Shown one piece after another: positions 32,891 through 41,331 of a stretch of DNA of 64,000 bases (the first letter of the stretch is position 1; each line of letters begins with the position of its first letter). The translations under genes were made by a program, and so were the position numbers. Source of the DNA: DASZTV01 sp035547515. Its GTDB lineage: Bacteria; Actinomycetota; Actinomycetes; JAFAQI01. The stretch lies in assembly GCA_035547515.1 (NCBI GenBank), contig DASZUS010000018.1, forward strand, positions 1 through 64,000, in the 5' to 3' direction. Under the pieces are notes generated by a model that was not told the DNA's origin, ran no database searches, and saw only the letters and a program-made list of their open reading frames with translations.

Positions 32891-33798
32891 TGTACTTCCT
32901 TCCCACCAGTGAGCAGCTCGAGCTGCAGCGCGGGGTGCGCGAGGTGCTCGGCTCCGCGTTCCCGCTGGAGAAGCTGCCCGGGGGGTTCGACCCCGGTGTC
33001 TGGAAGACGCTCGAGGAGACCGGCGTCTTCTCGCTGCGGTCCGACCTCGGGCTGGGCATGGCCGAGTCGGTGCTGGTGTTCGAGGAGCTGGGGCGCGCCG
33101 CCGTACCCGGTCCGCTGGTCGGGACGTTCCTCGCGGCCGGCCACGCCGACGGCCCGGTCACCGTGCTCGAGTCCCGGCGTACCCCCCTGCTGGTCAGCCA
33201 CCTCGAGGTATCAGCGTCCATCCTGGTGCTCGACCCCGCGCAGGTCCGGGTCGCGCCGGCGGCCGGCGGCGTCGAGCTCAGCGAGCCGATCGACGACCTG
33301 ACTCCGCTGCACGAGCTCGCGGACGCGCCGGCCGGCACTGCTGTCGAGATCGCGGGCGGCTACGAGCAGCTATGGCGGGAAGGGGCGCTGCTGACCGCGG
33401 CGCTGCAGGTCGGGCTTGCCGCCCGGATGACCGAGCTCGCCGTCGCGTACGCCAAGACCCGCGAGCAGTTCGACCGGCCGATCGGTTCGTTCCAGGCGGT
33501 CAAGCATCTGTGCGCCGACATGCTCGTGCGTACCGAGCTGGCACGCGCCTCGTTGCATGCGGCGGCCGTCACGCTCGATGACCCGGCCGTCGGCGACGCG
33601 GGTCGAGCTGTCGCCGGCGCAAAGCAGCTTGCCGACGAGGCGGCGTGCGGCAACGCGCGGTCCTGCGTGCAGGTGCACGGCGGGATGGGCTTCACCTGGG
33701 AGGTCCCGGTGCACTTCCTGCTCAAGCGCGCCTGGCTGCACGCCACCGAGCTCGGTACGGCGGACGACCACGCCCTCGACCTCGCCCAGCTCCTCTAG
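32890..33798 (+). CDS. Acyl-CoA dehydrogenase, small-subunit type
   Basis: The 302-residue reduced FadE protein has an N-terminal MYFLPTSEQLELQRGVREVLG and GLGMAESVLVFEELGRAAVPGPL, a degenerate middle domain without the EPxAGSD loop, and the C-terminal YAKTREQFDRPIGSFQAVKHLCADM and HGGMGFTWEVPVHF. It should pair with the overlapping large subunit in an alpha2beta2 enzyme for a ring-bearing acyl-CoA. A hairpin repeat follows directly after the stop. Confidence 0.87.
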   Translation: MYFLPTSEQLELQRGVREVLGSAFPLEKLPGGFDPGVWKTLEETGVFSLRSDLGLGMAESVLVFEELGRAAVPGPLVGTFLAAGHADGPVTVLESRRTPLLVSHLEVSASILVLDPAQVRVAPAAGGVELSEPIDDLTPLHELADAPAGTAVEIAGGYEQLWREGALLTAALQVGLAARMTELAVAYAKTREQFDRPIGSFQAVKHLCADMLVRTELARASLHAAAVTLDDPAVGDAGRAVAGAKQLADEAACGNARSCVQVHGGMGFTWEVPVHFLLKRAWLHATELGTADDHALDLAQLL

Positions 33799-33848
33799 AG
33801 CGGATGGCACATGCGTACCCCTATAGCGATACCGATGTGCCATGCGCT
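33799..33848. repeat. Dispersed hairpin repeat, copy 1
   Basis: AGCGGATGGCACATGCGTA (33799-33817) and its imperfect inverse (33830-33848) form a 19-bp stem with three mismatches around a 12-nt loop (33818-33829). The same stem occurs at 42829-42909. The copy starts right after the FadE stop, and its right arm contains the start codon of the next ligase gene. It may act as a terminator or attenuator. Confidence 0.8.
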
Positions 33849-35371
33849 CTAGCCTCGCGGCGCTGTCAGGCGTCGCCGACGAGACCCGGATTGCGGTCGA
33901 GGACGGCCAGTCGCAACTGACGTGGCGCGAGCTCGACGAAGCGACGACCCGGTTCGGCAACGGCATCGAGGCGCTCGGCGGCGTACCCGGTAGCCATGTC
34001 GCGATCTGCGTCAGCAACCGGATCGAGTTCGTCCTCGCGCTGATCGGCGCCTGGCGGGCCGGCTGCGCCTACACGCCGCTCAAGACCGGCTGGACCGCAG
34101 AAGAGGTCGGCGCCGTGCTCGACGACGCCCGCACTGCGGTGGTCGTCACCGACCGCGACGGCGCGCGGGACGCGGCGGTCGCCCGCGACATTCCAGTTGT
34201 CGACCTCGACACGGCGTACGACGCATGGCTCGCCGGCCAGTCCGACCAGCCGCTCGGCGACGACCGTTGCGGCTACAAGATGCCCTACACCTCCGGCACC
34301 ACCGGTCGGCCCAAAGGTGTCGTGATGCGCGGCTCCGGCAACGCGGACTTCGCGACCGGCTGGGCCGGCATCGCCTACTGGGCCGAGGCGCTCGAGCTTC
34401 CCGGTGACGGGGTTCACCTGTTCTGCTCGCGGCTGTTCAACGGCGCCCCGCAGACCTTCGGGTTCGGCGCGATGGCCCGCGGCGCGACGCTGCGCGTGAT
34501 GCGCCAGTGGGATCCCGCGGCCGCTCTCGACGAGCTACGACGCGACGACGTGACGTCGACGATCATGGTGCCCACGATGTTCCGGCAGATCCTCGCCCTG
34601 CCGGCCGAGGTCCGCGGCACGCAGCGTCCAGCGTCGCTTCGCACCGTCCTGCACGGCGGCGAGCCGTGCCCGATCCCGGTCAAGGAAGCTATCGCCGGCG
34701 TCCTCGGCGACGTCCTCGTCGAGTACTACGGCTTCACCGAGGGCGGCATGACCGTGGTACGGCGCGACGAGTGGCGCGACCGGCCAGGCACGGTCGGTCG
34801 CCCGCTGCCGGGCATGGCCGTCGAGATCCTGGACGACGCGGGCCGCCCCGTGCCGACCGGCGACGAGGGCACGGTCTACTTCGTACCGAGCAAGGGCCGG
34901 ATGTTCCACTACCAGGGCGACGACGCCAAGACCGAAGGCGCGCACGTCGGGGACGCGTTCACGGTCGGCGACATCGGCCGGCTCGACGACGACGGCTTCC
35001 TCTACCTCTGCGGTCGCGCCGCGGAGATCGTGGTGTCGGCGGGCGTCAACGTGTATCCCGCCGAGATCGACCAGGCGCTCTCCGACGTACCCGGCGTCGC
35101 CGATCTCGCCGCCGTCGGTGCGCCGGATGATGAGCGCGGCGAGGTGGTCGCGCTGTTCGTCCAGCTGCTCCCGGACGCGGATGAGCCGACCGTGCTGAGC
35201 AACCTCGAAGCGACCGCCGCCGAGCGGCTCGCGCCGTACAAGCGGCCCCGTGCCATCCACGTGGTCGAGGAGATCCCGCGCGACCAGACCGGCAAGCTGC
35301 TTCGCCGGGTGCTGCGAGACCGGCTGTGGGCCGGAAGGCAGCAGTTCGCCGCGGACGCCAGCCGCCGGTGA
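33842..35371 (+). CDS. Acyl-CoA ligase (AMP-forming, bile-acid/FadD type)
   Basis: A 509-residue ligase with the ATP loop YTSGTTGRPKGVV, YYGFTEGGM, the adenylate motif FTVGDIGRLDD, hinge LCGRAAEIVVSAGVNVYP and C-terminal lysine in DQTGKLLRR. Sequence style is that of bile acid or cholate CoA ligases and FadD-type enzymes of steroid catabolism. The ATG at 33842 lies inside the right arm of the hairpin repeat, and no ribosome binding site is visible, so initiation may depend on hairpin opening or another start. It begins a chain of tightly packed genes extending to 41805. Confidence 0.85.
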   Translation: MRSSLAALSGVADETRIAVEDGQSQLTWRELDEATTRFGNGIEALGGVPGSHVAICVSNRIEFVLALIGAWRAGCAYTPLKTGWTAEEVGAVLDDARTAVVVTDRDGARDAAVARDIPVVDLDTAYDAWLAGQSDQPLGDDRCGYKMPYTSGTTGRPKGVVMRGSGNADFATGWAGIAYWAEALELPGDGVHLFCSRLFNGAPQTFGFGAMARGATLRVMRQWDPAAALDELRRDDVTSTIMVPTMFRQILALPAEVRGTQRPASLRTVLHGGEPCPIPVKEAIAGVLGDVLVEYYGFTEGGMTVVRRDEWRDRPGTVGRPLPGMAVEILDDAGRPVPTGDEGTVYFVPSKGRMFHYQGDDAKTEGAHVGDAFTVGDIGRLDDDGFLYLCGRAAEIVVSAGVNVYPAEIDQALSDVPGVADLAAVGAPDDERGEVVALFVQLLPDADEPTVLSNLEATAAERLAPYKRPRAIHVVEEIPRDQTGKLLRRVLRDRLWAGRQQFAADASRR

Positions 35372-36399
35372 AGGTGCTCGTCACCGGCGGGACGGGATTC
35401 GTCGGCGGTCACACCGTCGCCGCGCTGCTCGCCGCCGGGCACGACGTACGAGTGCTGGTACGCCGACCCGAGCGCGTGCCGGCCACCCTCGGCGCCCTCG
35501 GCATCGACAGCGCCGCGTTAGACATCGCCGTGGGGGACATGGTCGACGACCATGCGGTGGCGCGAGCGGTCAAGGGCGTCGACGCCGTCATTCACGCCGC
35601 GGCAGCCGTCGAGGTGCTCGACCGCAAGCTGGCCGAGCAGACCGTCGAGACCAACGTCAACGGCACCCGGACCGTCATCGACGCCGCCATGGCCGAGGGC
35701 TGCGACCCGATCGTGCACGTCTCGAGCATCGCTGCGGTCTTCACGCCGCAGCTCGACGTCATCACCTGCGACCTGCCTCCGGTGACCGAGGCGGCAAATC
35801 CCTACACCCGGTCGAAAGCCCTCGCCGACGCCTTCGCGCGCGAGCGGCAGGCCGCGGGCGCGCCTGTCACGATCGTCTATCCCGGAGGCGTAGCTGGCCC
35901 GCCCGTGGGCGAGGCCTGCGGCGACGCCGCCGAAGGGTTCGCGTCGATCCTGCGGCTCGGCTTCCTGGCGCTGACCGGGGGCGGCATCAACCTGATCGAC
36001 GCCCGCGACCTCGGCGCGGTCCTGGCGGCAACCCTCACGCCAGGGCGCGGCCCGCGCCGCTACATGGTCGGCGGGACTCTCGTGTCGCTGTCGGAGATCG
36101 TGGGGGTGTTCCGCGCGGTCACCGGACGCCGGCTGCCGGCGATGCCCGCCCCGGGTGGGCTCTACCGCGGGCTCGGCGCGCTGCTCGACGCGGTACGACG
36201 AGTGGTCCCGTTCAACACGGTGTTCACCGCCGAGGCGATGCAGCTGCTCACTCGCGCAACGCTCACCGATGACTCCGCCGTACACGATGACCTCGGCGTC
36301 GCCTACCGCGACCCTGCCGAGACCCTCGCCGACGCCGTTCGCGGGCTCTACCGGACCGGCCACCTCACTGTCAGGCAGGCCGGCCGCGTCGCACAATGA
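35368..36399 (+). CDS. NAD-dependent epimerase/3-beta-hydroxysteroid dehydrogenase-like SDR
   Basis: A 343-residue extended SDR starting at GTG 35368 (overlap GTGA with the ligase). The N-terminal Rossmann motif is VLVTGGTGFVGGHTVAALL, with VIHAAAAVEVLD, the serine region VHVSSIAAVF, NPYTRSKALAD (Tyr-x3-Lys) and the end of the substrate domain VFTAEAMQLLTRATLTDD. This family includes dihydroflavonol reductases, sugar epimerases and 3-beta-HSD, and the neighbours suggest a hydroxy-ketone conversion on a steroid-like substrate. Confidence 0.83.
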   Translation: MKVLVTGGTGFVGGHTVAALLAAGHDVRVLVRRPERVPATLGALGIDSAALDIAVGDMVDDHAVARAVKGVDAVIHAAAAVEVLDRKLAEQTVETNVNGTRTVIDAAMAEGCDPIVHVSSIAAVFTPQLDVITCDLPPVTEAANPYTRSKALADAFARERQAAGAPVTIVYPGGVAGPPVGEACGDAAEGFASILRLGFLALTGGGINLIDARDLGAVLAATLTPGRGPRRYMVGGTLVSLSEIVGVFRAVTGRRLPAMPAPGGLYRGLGALLDAVRRVVPFNTVFTAEAMQLLTRATLTDDSAVHDDLGVAYRDPAETLADAVRGLYRTGHLTVRQAGRVAQ

Positions 36400-36965
36400 G
36401 CCGCGTGACCCGCGGCATCCTGGCGTGCGGCTTGCTCGCCGCACTGCTTTTGGGCACGCCGGCGGCAGGCGCGACGACCCCGAGCTTCACGCCGTACCGG
36501 CCACCGACGTTCCACTGCCCGACGGTGCACTACTACGGCAACGGCAAGGCGCCGAACATCGGCGCACTGCTCCCAGGCAGCACGCTCTGCGTGGTCTACG
36601 ACAAGCGCGACATCACCGTCGACAACGGCGGCGCGGTCCGCTTCTCCCTCGCGGAGCCTGCCCGCTTCGCCGTCGCGGGAAAGTGCCAGTACTGGCAGCG
36701 CGACCACTGGCGGATCCGCCTCGACCGCGGCTACGGCGAGCTCGTTCAGTGGGACGGCAGCTACTGGTGGGACCTGCGCAACGGGTACGGCGCAGCCATC
36801 CTCCGCAACTTCCGGATCGCCGGCACGCCCGTCGGTGCCTACCAGGCCGCGTCCGCGGTGCAGGCGATCAGCCCGGCGCTGGCCGCGCAGATCCGCAAGT
36901 ACGGCGCAGGGCCTGGCGGCGGTTTCGGCGCATCCGTCAGGTTGCCGAGCGGCATCGGGTGCTGA
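36396..36965 (+). CDS. Secreted protein of unknown function
   Basis: The 189-residue product has a signal peptide (GILACGLLAALLLGTPAAGA) and no other recognised domain. The mature part is rich in Trp and Tyr (KCQYWQRDHWRIRL, WDGSYWWDL) and has several cysteines (C41, C65 and C102 region, terminal C189). It overlaps the epimerase gene by 4 bp and is followed 4 bp later by the Tat-exported oxidoreductase subunit, so it may be an exported partner of that enzyme. I do not recognise the family. Confidence 0.75.
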   Translation: MSRVTRGILACGLLAALLLGTPAAGATTPSFTPYRPPTFHCPTVHYYGNGKAPNIGALLPGSTLCVVYDKRDITVDNGGAVRFSLAEPARFAVAGKCQYWQRDHWRIRLDRGYGELVQWDGSYWWDLRNGYGAAILRNFRIAGTPVGAYQAASAVQAISPALAAQIRKYGAGPGGGFGASVRLPSGIGC

Positions 36966-36969
36966 CCGG

Positions 36970-37671
36970 GTGATCGCGAGACTGAGCCGTCGCCGGCTGC
37001 TGTGGCTCGCCTCGATCGGCATGACAGGAGTGCCGGCCCTCGCCCACGCCGCCACGATCGACCCGCCGCCGGACCCGCTGAAGCTCTTAGGGACCGATCC
37101 CATCGGCCTGCTCGGGACCTCGAGCGACCCCGAGACGCTGACCCTCGAGGCATTCGCAGACACCCTGATCCCTGGCGCGAAGCGCTTCCCGAGCGACGTT
37201 GCCATCGCCGGCGTCGCAGCCGGGCCGGGCGCGGTGCAGGCGGGCGCGCTGGACTTCATGCGATACCCGGGGACTGGCGTCGGTGCTCTGTTGCCGGTGT
37301 TTGCAGCCGCGGTCGATGCCGCCGCGATCGCCTACGCCGCCGAGCACGGCCGGGTGCCGGACCCCACGCTTCCGCCCTTCGTCGGGCTCCGCTATCCCGA
37401 CCGCAAGGCGATGCTCGACGGCCTGCTCAACCACGGCGGCGGCGAGGAGACGCTGCTGTGGTTCGCCCTCGCCGGCCTGGTCTGCCTCGGCTACTACACC
37501 GCCGGGCACCTCGACACCGCCGAGGCGGTGCGCCGAGGGCACCCAGGCTTGAAAGCGCTGGGTTTTCCGATGCCTGACCGTGACGGCCTGTGGCGCTTCT
37601 CGCAGTTCTCCTACCGCCGCAAGCTTGCGCGCAGCCATCCTGGTACGACGGGCAGCGGCCAGCCGCAGTGA
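36970..37671 (+). CDS. Tat-exported subunit resembling gluconate 2-dehydrogenase subunit 3
   Basis: A 233-residue protein from GTG 36970 with a twin-arginine signal (LSRRRLLWLASIG then a hydrophobic stretch ending AHAAT). The mature part contains LEAFADTLIPGAKRFPSDVAIAG, typical of gluconate 2-dehydrogenase subunit 3-like proteins. These small subunits accompany GMC flavoprotein dehydrogenases, are needed for their export and may help with electron transfer. The next gene, overlapping by 4 bp, is exactly such a GMC protein without a signal of its own, so the two probably cross the membrane together. Confidence 0.8.
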   Translation: MIARLSRRRLLWLASIGMTGVPALAHAATIDPPPDPLKLLGTDPIGLLGTSSDPETLTLEAFADTLIPGAKRFPSDVAIAGVAAGPGAVQAGALDFMRYPGTGVGALLPVFAAAVDAAAIAYAAEHGRVPDPTLPPFVGLRYPDRKAMLDGLLNHGGGEETLLWFALAGLVCLGYYTAGHLDTAEAVRRGHPGLKALGFPMPDRDGLWRFSQFSYRRKLARSHPGTTGSGQPQ

Positions 37672-39272
37672 CCTCCGTCATCGAGACCGCTGATGTCGTC
37701 GTCGTCGGGTCTGGCCCGGGCGGGGCGATCCCGGCGTACCGGCTCGCCGCCGCCGGCGCGAAGGTCGTGATCCTCGAGCGTGGCCCGTGGCTGGAGACGA
37801 AGCAGTTCTCGCAGAGCCTTCGGATCGACAGCTACACCCGGATCGTGGACTACATCACCGCCGACGGCGTCAGCGTCGTCGCCGGCAACTGCGTCGGCGG
37901 GTCGAGCGTCGTCTACTTCGCAGCCGCGCTCCGCACGCCGTCCTTCGTCTTCGACCGCCGCGACTCGGCGGGCAGGCGGATCTGGCCGAAGGCACTGACC
38001 CGCGACTCGGTCGACCCCTGGTACGACCTGGTCGAGGAGACGCTGCCCGTCGCGCAGCAGACCTGGGACGACGTGCCCTATCCCGGCGGGGTCTGGGCGG
38101 CGGCGTGCCACAACGCGGGCCACACCTGCAATCCGGTCCCGGTCGCCGTCGACCTCGACGAGTGCACGAACTGCAACTGGATGCTCAACGGCTGCCGGTT
38201 CGGCGCAAAGCGGTCGATGCTGCTCAACTACCTTCCAGCGGCGGTCGCGCACGGTGCGGAGATCCGGCCGCTGCACGAGGTGCAGACCATCTCGCCGGCC
38301 GTCACGCCCGGCTACCGGTACGCCCTGACCTACACGACGGTCGACGCCGGCGACTACCGCGTTCCGGACGGTGGCGGCGTGATCGAGGCAAGGCTCGTCG
38401 TCCTCGCCGCTGGGGCGATGGCGACGCCGGTGCTGCTGCAGCGATCAGCGCCGCTGCTCGGCAGCATGCCGAAAGCGGTCGGGCGTTACTTCTCGCCGAA
38501 CGGCGACCGGGTCTCGATGGCGCTGATGGACGAGGCGAAGGTGCACTCGGTGCTTGGCCTCGAGCGCGCGCCCGGCGTCGCCTACGACGCGTTCCCGATC
38601 GGCAAGCCGATCGGCTCGATGAGCTATGACTACCTCGACGGCACCCGGGCGCCGGGCGAGAGGTACGGGTTGCAGCAGATCTATTTCCCAGCGATCACGA
38701 ACATCCTTCCTGAGGCCTCCCCTGGCGGCGACTGGTTCGGTCCCGCCAAGAAGCACCTCACCGACCGGTGGCGCTCCTGGCTGACGCTGCTCGCGATGTG
38801 CGAGGACAACAACGAGGGCGTGTTCGGCGTACCCCCGCCGACCGGCGCCTTCATCCGGATCGACTCCGCCGCAGCGCTGTCGACGCTGCGTTATCGGGCG
38901 AGCGCGGACACGCTGCGGGCCTGGGCCGGCTCGGACGCCGCCATCAAGCGGATCATCGAGAAGGACGGCGTCGGCGAGCACCTCGGCTGGACCGCCACGC
39001 CGAACTACCTCTCCGCGCACCCGCTCGCCTCATGCCGGATCGGCGACGACCCGGCAACCTCGGCGTGCGAGCCGTCACACCAGCTGCGCGGTCACCCAGG
39101 CCTCTATGTCACCGACGGCTCGTCGGTGCCGACGTCGCTGTGCGTGAACCCCTCGCTGACGATCGCCGCGCTCGCCGAGCGCGCGAGCCGCGGTATCGTC
39201 AAGGCCGCCCGCGCGGCCGGCCTCGATGTGCACACCGGACCGACACCGCCGCCCGGCTCGGGGAGCTTGTGA
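37668..39272 (+). CDS. GMC-family FAD oxidoreductase (cholesterol oxidase/dehydrogenase-like)
   Basis: A 534-residue flavoprotein from GTG 37668 with FAD-binding VVVGSGPGGAIPAYRLAAAG, the GMC motif AGNCVGGSSVVYFAA, a cysteine cluster DECTNCNWMLNGCRFG and the C-terminal catalytic histidine in SAHPLASCRIG and asparagine in LCVNPSLTIAALAERAS. GMC enzymes oxidise alcohols, including sterols and sugars. The cysteine cluster and absence of its own signal peptide favour a membrane-linked dehydrogenase with the preceding Tat subunit over a plain secreted oxidase. An overlap of 4 bp on each side ties it to the operon. Substrate: hydroxysteroid is plausible but not shown. Confidence 0.86.
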   Translation: MTSVIETADVVVVGSGPGGAIPAYRLAAAGAKVVILERGPWLETKQFSQSLRIDSYTRIVDYITADGVSVVAGNCVGGSSVVYFAAALRTPSFVFDRRDSAGRRIWPKALTRDSVDPWYDLVEETLPVAQQTWDDVPYPGGVWAAACHNAGHTCNPVPVAVDLDECTNCNWMLNGCRFGAKRSMLLNYLPAAVAHGAEIRPLHEVQTISPAVTPGYRYALTYTTVDAGDYRVPDGGGVIEARLVVLAAGAMATPVLLQRSAPLLGSMPKAVGRYFSPNGDRVSMALMDEAKVHSVLGLERAPGVAYDAFPIGKPIGSMSYDYLDGTRAPGERYGLQQIYFPAITNILPEASPGGDWFGPAKKHLTDRWRSWLTLLAMCEDNNEGVFGVPPPTGAFIRIDSAAALSTLRYRASADTLRAWAGSDAAIKRIIEKDGVGEHLGWTATPNYLSAHPLASCRIGDDPATSACEPSHQLRGHPGLYVTDGSSVPTSLCVNPSLTIAALAERASRGIVKAARAAGLDVHTGPTPPPGSGSL

Positions 39273-40216
39273 CGCAGCAACCGCGCCCCGACACGGCTGC
39301 CGCCTCACAACCCCGCTGGCGCGGTCAGCGGGGACGCCTCGAGGTCTGGTACGCCACGGCGACCGACCGCCGCACCGGGGCCGGCATCTGGGTGCATCAC
39401 GAGCGGATCGCCCCGACCGAGGGCGAGCCGTACGCCCACGGCTGGGCTGCGATCTTCCGGCCCGCAGCGCCGCCGCTCGTCGAGCGCTGCGGGCCGGAGC
39501 CGGTGTCACTCCCGGCAGAGCACTGGTTTGCCAGCGCTTCCGCCTCGGTCGTGGCCGAGCGCTTCTGCGGGAGTGGCGTAGCGGGAGCCGAGTGGGATCT
39601 GCGGTGGTCGGGCGGCGAGCAGCCGATGTGGACCCTGCCGCGGCGGATGTGGGAGCGCGAGCTGCTGCCGTCGGCCCACGTCGTACTCGCCCCGAAGGCG
39701 GCGATGACGGGGACGGTCCGGATCGGACGGGACCAGCTGCAGCTCGACGGCGTAGGCGCGGTCTCGCACATCTACGGCCACGGCAACGCCCAGCGATGGG
39801 CCTGGCTGCATGCCGACCTCGACGATGTCACCAGCCTCGAGATCATTTCCGCTGTCGCGCGACGGCCCGGCATGCGGTCGCTGCCGCCGCTCGGCTTCGT
39901 TCAGCTCCGGATCGGCGGCAAGGACTGGCCCCGCGACCCGCTGCTGGCGGCACCACTGTTCCGGAGTCGGCTCTCCTCGCCGACCTGGCGGGTTCGCGGC
40001 ATCGTCGGCCGCCGGCGGCTCACGGTGACCGTGCACCAGCCGGAAGCTCGGTGCGTACGGCTGGACTACACCGACCCGGATGGTGGCCGCGCGGTCTGCG
40101 TGAACACCGAGCGTGCCGACGTCGACGTACGCCTCGACCGCTGGAGTGGTCGTTGGATCGCCGAAGCCGAATGGAAGCTGGAAGGCACCGCACACGCCGA
40201 GCTCGGAACTCGCTGA
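39269..40216 (+). CDS. Possible CrtC/AttH-like lipocalin-fold protein
   Basis: A 315-residue soluble protein from GTG 39269 (GGGAG site, overlap GTGA). It has many beta strands and aromatic motifs such as AEWDLRWSGGEQPMW, LDGVGAVSHIYGHGNAQRW-type segment (about 168-188), WAWLHADLDD and a final WSGRWIAEAEWKLEG. This two-domain pattern resembles the AttH/CrtC (hydroxyneurosporene synthase) lipocalin family, which hydrates or isomerises terpenoid double bonds, but the similarity is weak. It could act on a terpenoid or steroid in this operon. Confidence in the coding call is high, in the family low. Confidence 0.6.
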   Translation: MTQQPRPDTAAASQPRWRGQRGRLEVWYATATDRRTGAGIWVHHERIAPTEGEPYAHGWAAIFRPAAPPLVERCGPEPVSLPAEHWFASASASVVAERFCGSGVAGAEWDLRWSGGEQPMWTLPRRMWERELLPSAHVVLAPKAAMTGTVRIGRDQLQLDGVGAVSHIYGHGNAQRWAWLHADLDDVTSLEIISAVARRPGMRSLPPLGFVQLRIGGKDWPRDPLLAAPLFRSRLSSPTWRVRGIVGRRRLTVTVHQPEARCVRLDYTDPDGGRAVCVNTERADVDVRLDRWSGRWIAEAEWKLEGTAHAELGTR

Positions 40217-40223
40217 GGTCGCG

Positions 40224-41315
40224 ATGCGGATTGCTGTAGTGGGAGCAGGCGTCGCGGGGCTGACCGCCGCGGTCTCGCTGCAACGCGACGGCCACGACGT
40301 ACAGGTCTACGAGCAGGCAGCTGAGCTGCGGACCGGCGGTTTCGGGTTCAACCTCTGGACCAACGCGGTCTCGCCGCTGCACGCCGTCGGCATCTCCGTT
40401 CCGGGCGAGCCGTTCGATCGCATCAGCTTCCGGGTGGGCGGGCGACACCGCGCGACGATGCGGATGAGGGCTCCCGGCGAGCCGCACATGAACGTCGACC
40501 GAGGCGCATTGCTGCACGCGATTCATGACGGCCTCGCCCCGCGAACCCTTCGGTTCAACGCGCGGGTCACCGACGGAGCCGAACTGCTGGCGGAAGGCGC
40601 CGACCTCGTTGTCGCAGCTGACGGCGTCGGGTCGGTGCTTCGTCCCGACGCCGCAGTGCGGCAGCGGGTCAGCAAGCCGTGGGCGGTCTGGCAGGCGGTG
40701 ATCCCCGAAGGCGGGGAGCTCATCGAGGAGATGGGCGGCGCGGTCGCCTTGAGTAAGGACCGCTTCTACGGTCTGTGGCGCCATCCCGGCGGCGCGCTGT
40801 GCTGGTTCGTCGAGGAGCCGTCGCTGCCGCTGGACGCAACCCCCGCCGAACTCCTGGCTCGCGTCGCCGAAGACGCGGACCCGCTGGTCAGGGCGATCGC
40901 CGCGCTGACCCCGCCCGACTCGCTCGGGCAGTGGCTGGCCCGCGACCGGCGACCGACACAGCGGATGATCGGCGACCGCCTCGTCGCGATCGGTGACGCC
41001 GCTCACCCGATGCTGCCGTGCATCGGCCAAGGTGCCTGCACCTCGATCGAGGATGCGTTGGCGCTCACCATCGCGTTGCGCTCAACTTCGGTGAGCGAAG
41101 CGCTGAGGCGTTACCGCCGTCGGCGACTGCCGATCACCACCACACGAGTAGCGACCGCGCACCTGGCGTGCGCGCTGCGCCGGCCGAGCCCCGCATCCGC
41201 CGCGATCTCGGCGACGCCGCTCGGTGTTCCGTTCGCGTACGGCGCGGGAGCATGGATGCGCATCCTCAACCGCGCCGACCAGCGCCTGCTTCGCCAGCTT
41301 TCGGCAGCCCGGTGA
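40224..41315 (+). CDS. FAD-dependent monooxygenase (group A, aromatic hydroxylase fold)
   Basis: A 363-residue flavoprotein with N-terminal VVGAGVAGLTAAVSLQRDGHDVQVYEQ, the DG motif LVVAADGVGSVLRPD and the GD motif LVAIGDAAHPMLPCIGQGACTSIEDALAL. These are the three fingerprints of class A flavin hydroxylases. ATG 40224 has a GAGG site. It would hydroxylate an aromatic or conjugated ring using NAD(P)H and oxygen. Position in the operon suggests a tailoring or degradation step. Confidence 0.88.
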   Translation: MRIAVVGAGVAGLTAAVSLQRDGHDVQVYEQAAELRTGGFGFNLWTNAVSPLHAVGISVPGEPFDRISFRVGGRHRATMRMRAPGEPHMNVDRGALLHAIHDGLAPRTLRFNARVTDGAELLAEGADLVVAADGVGSVLRPDAAVRQRVSKPWAVWQAVIPEGGELIEEMGGAVALSKDRFYGLWRHPGGALCWFVEEPSLPLDATPAELLARVAEDADPLVRAIAALTPPDSLGQWLARDRRPTQRMIGDRLVAIGDAAHPMLPCIGQGACTSIEDALALTIALRSTSVSEALRRYRRRRLPITTTRVATAHLACALRRPSPASAAISATPLGVPFAYGAGAWMRILNRADQRLLRQLSAAR

Positions 41316-41331
41316 AACCTGTGGCCGCGGC

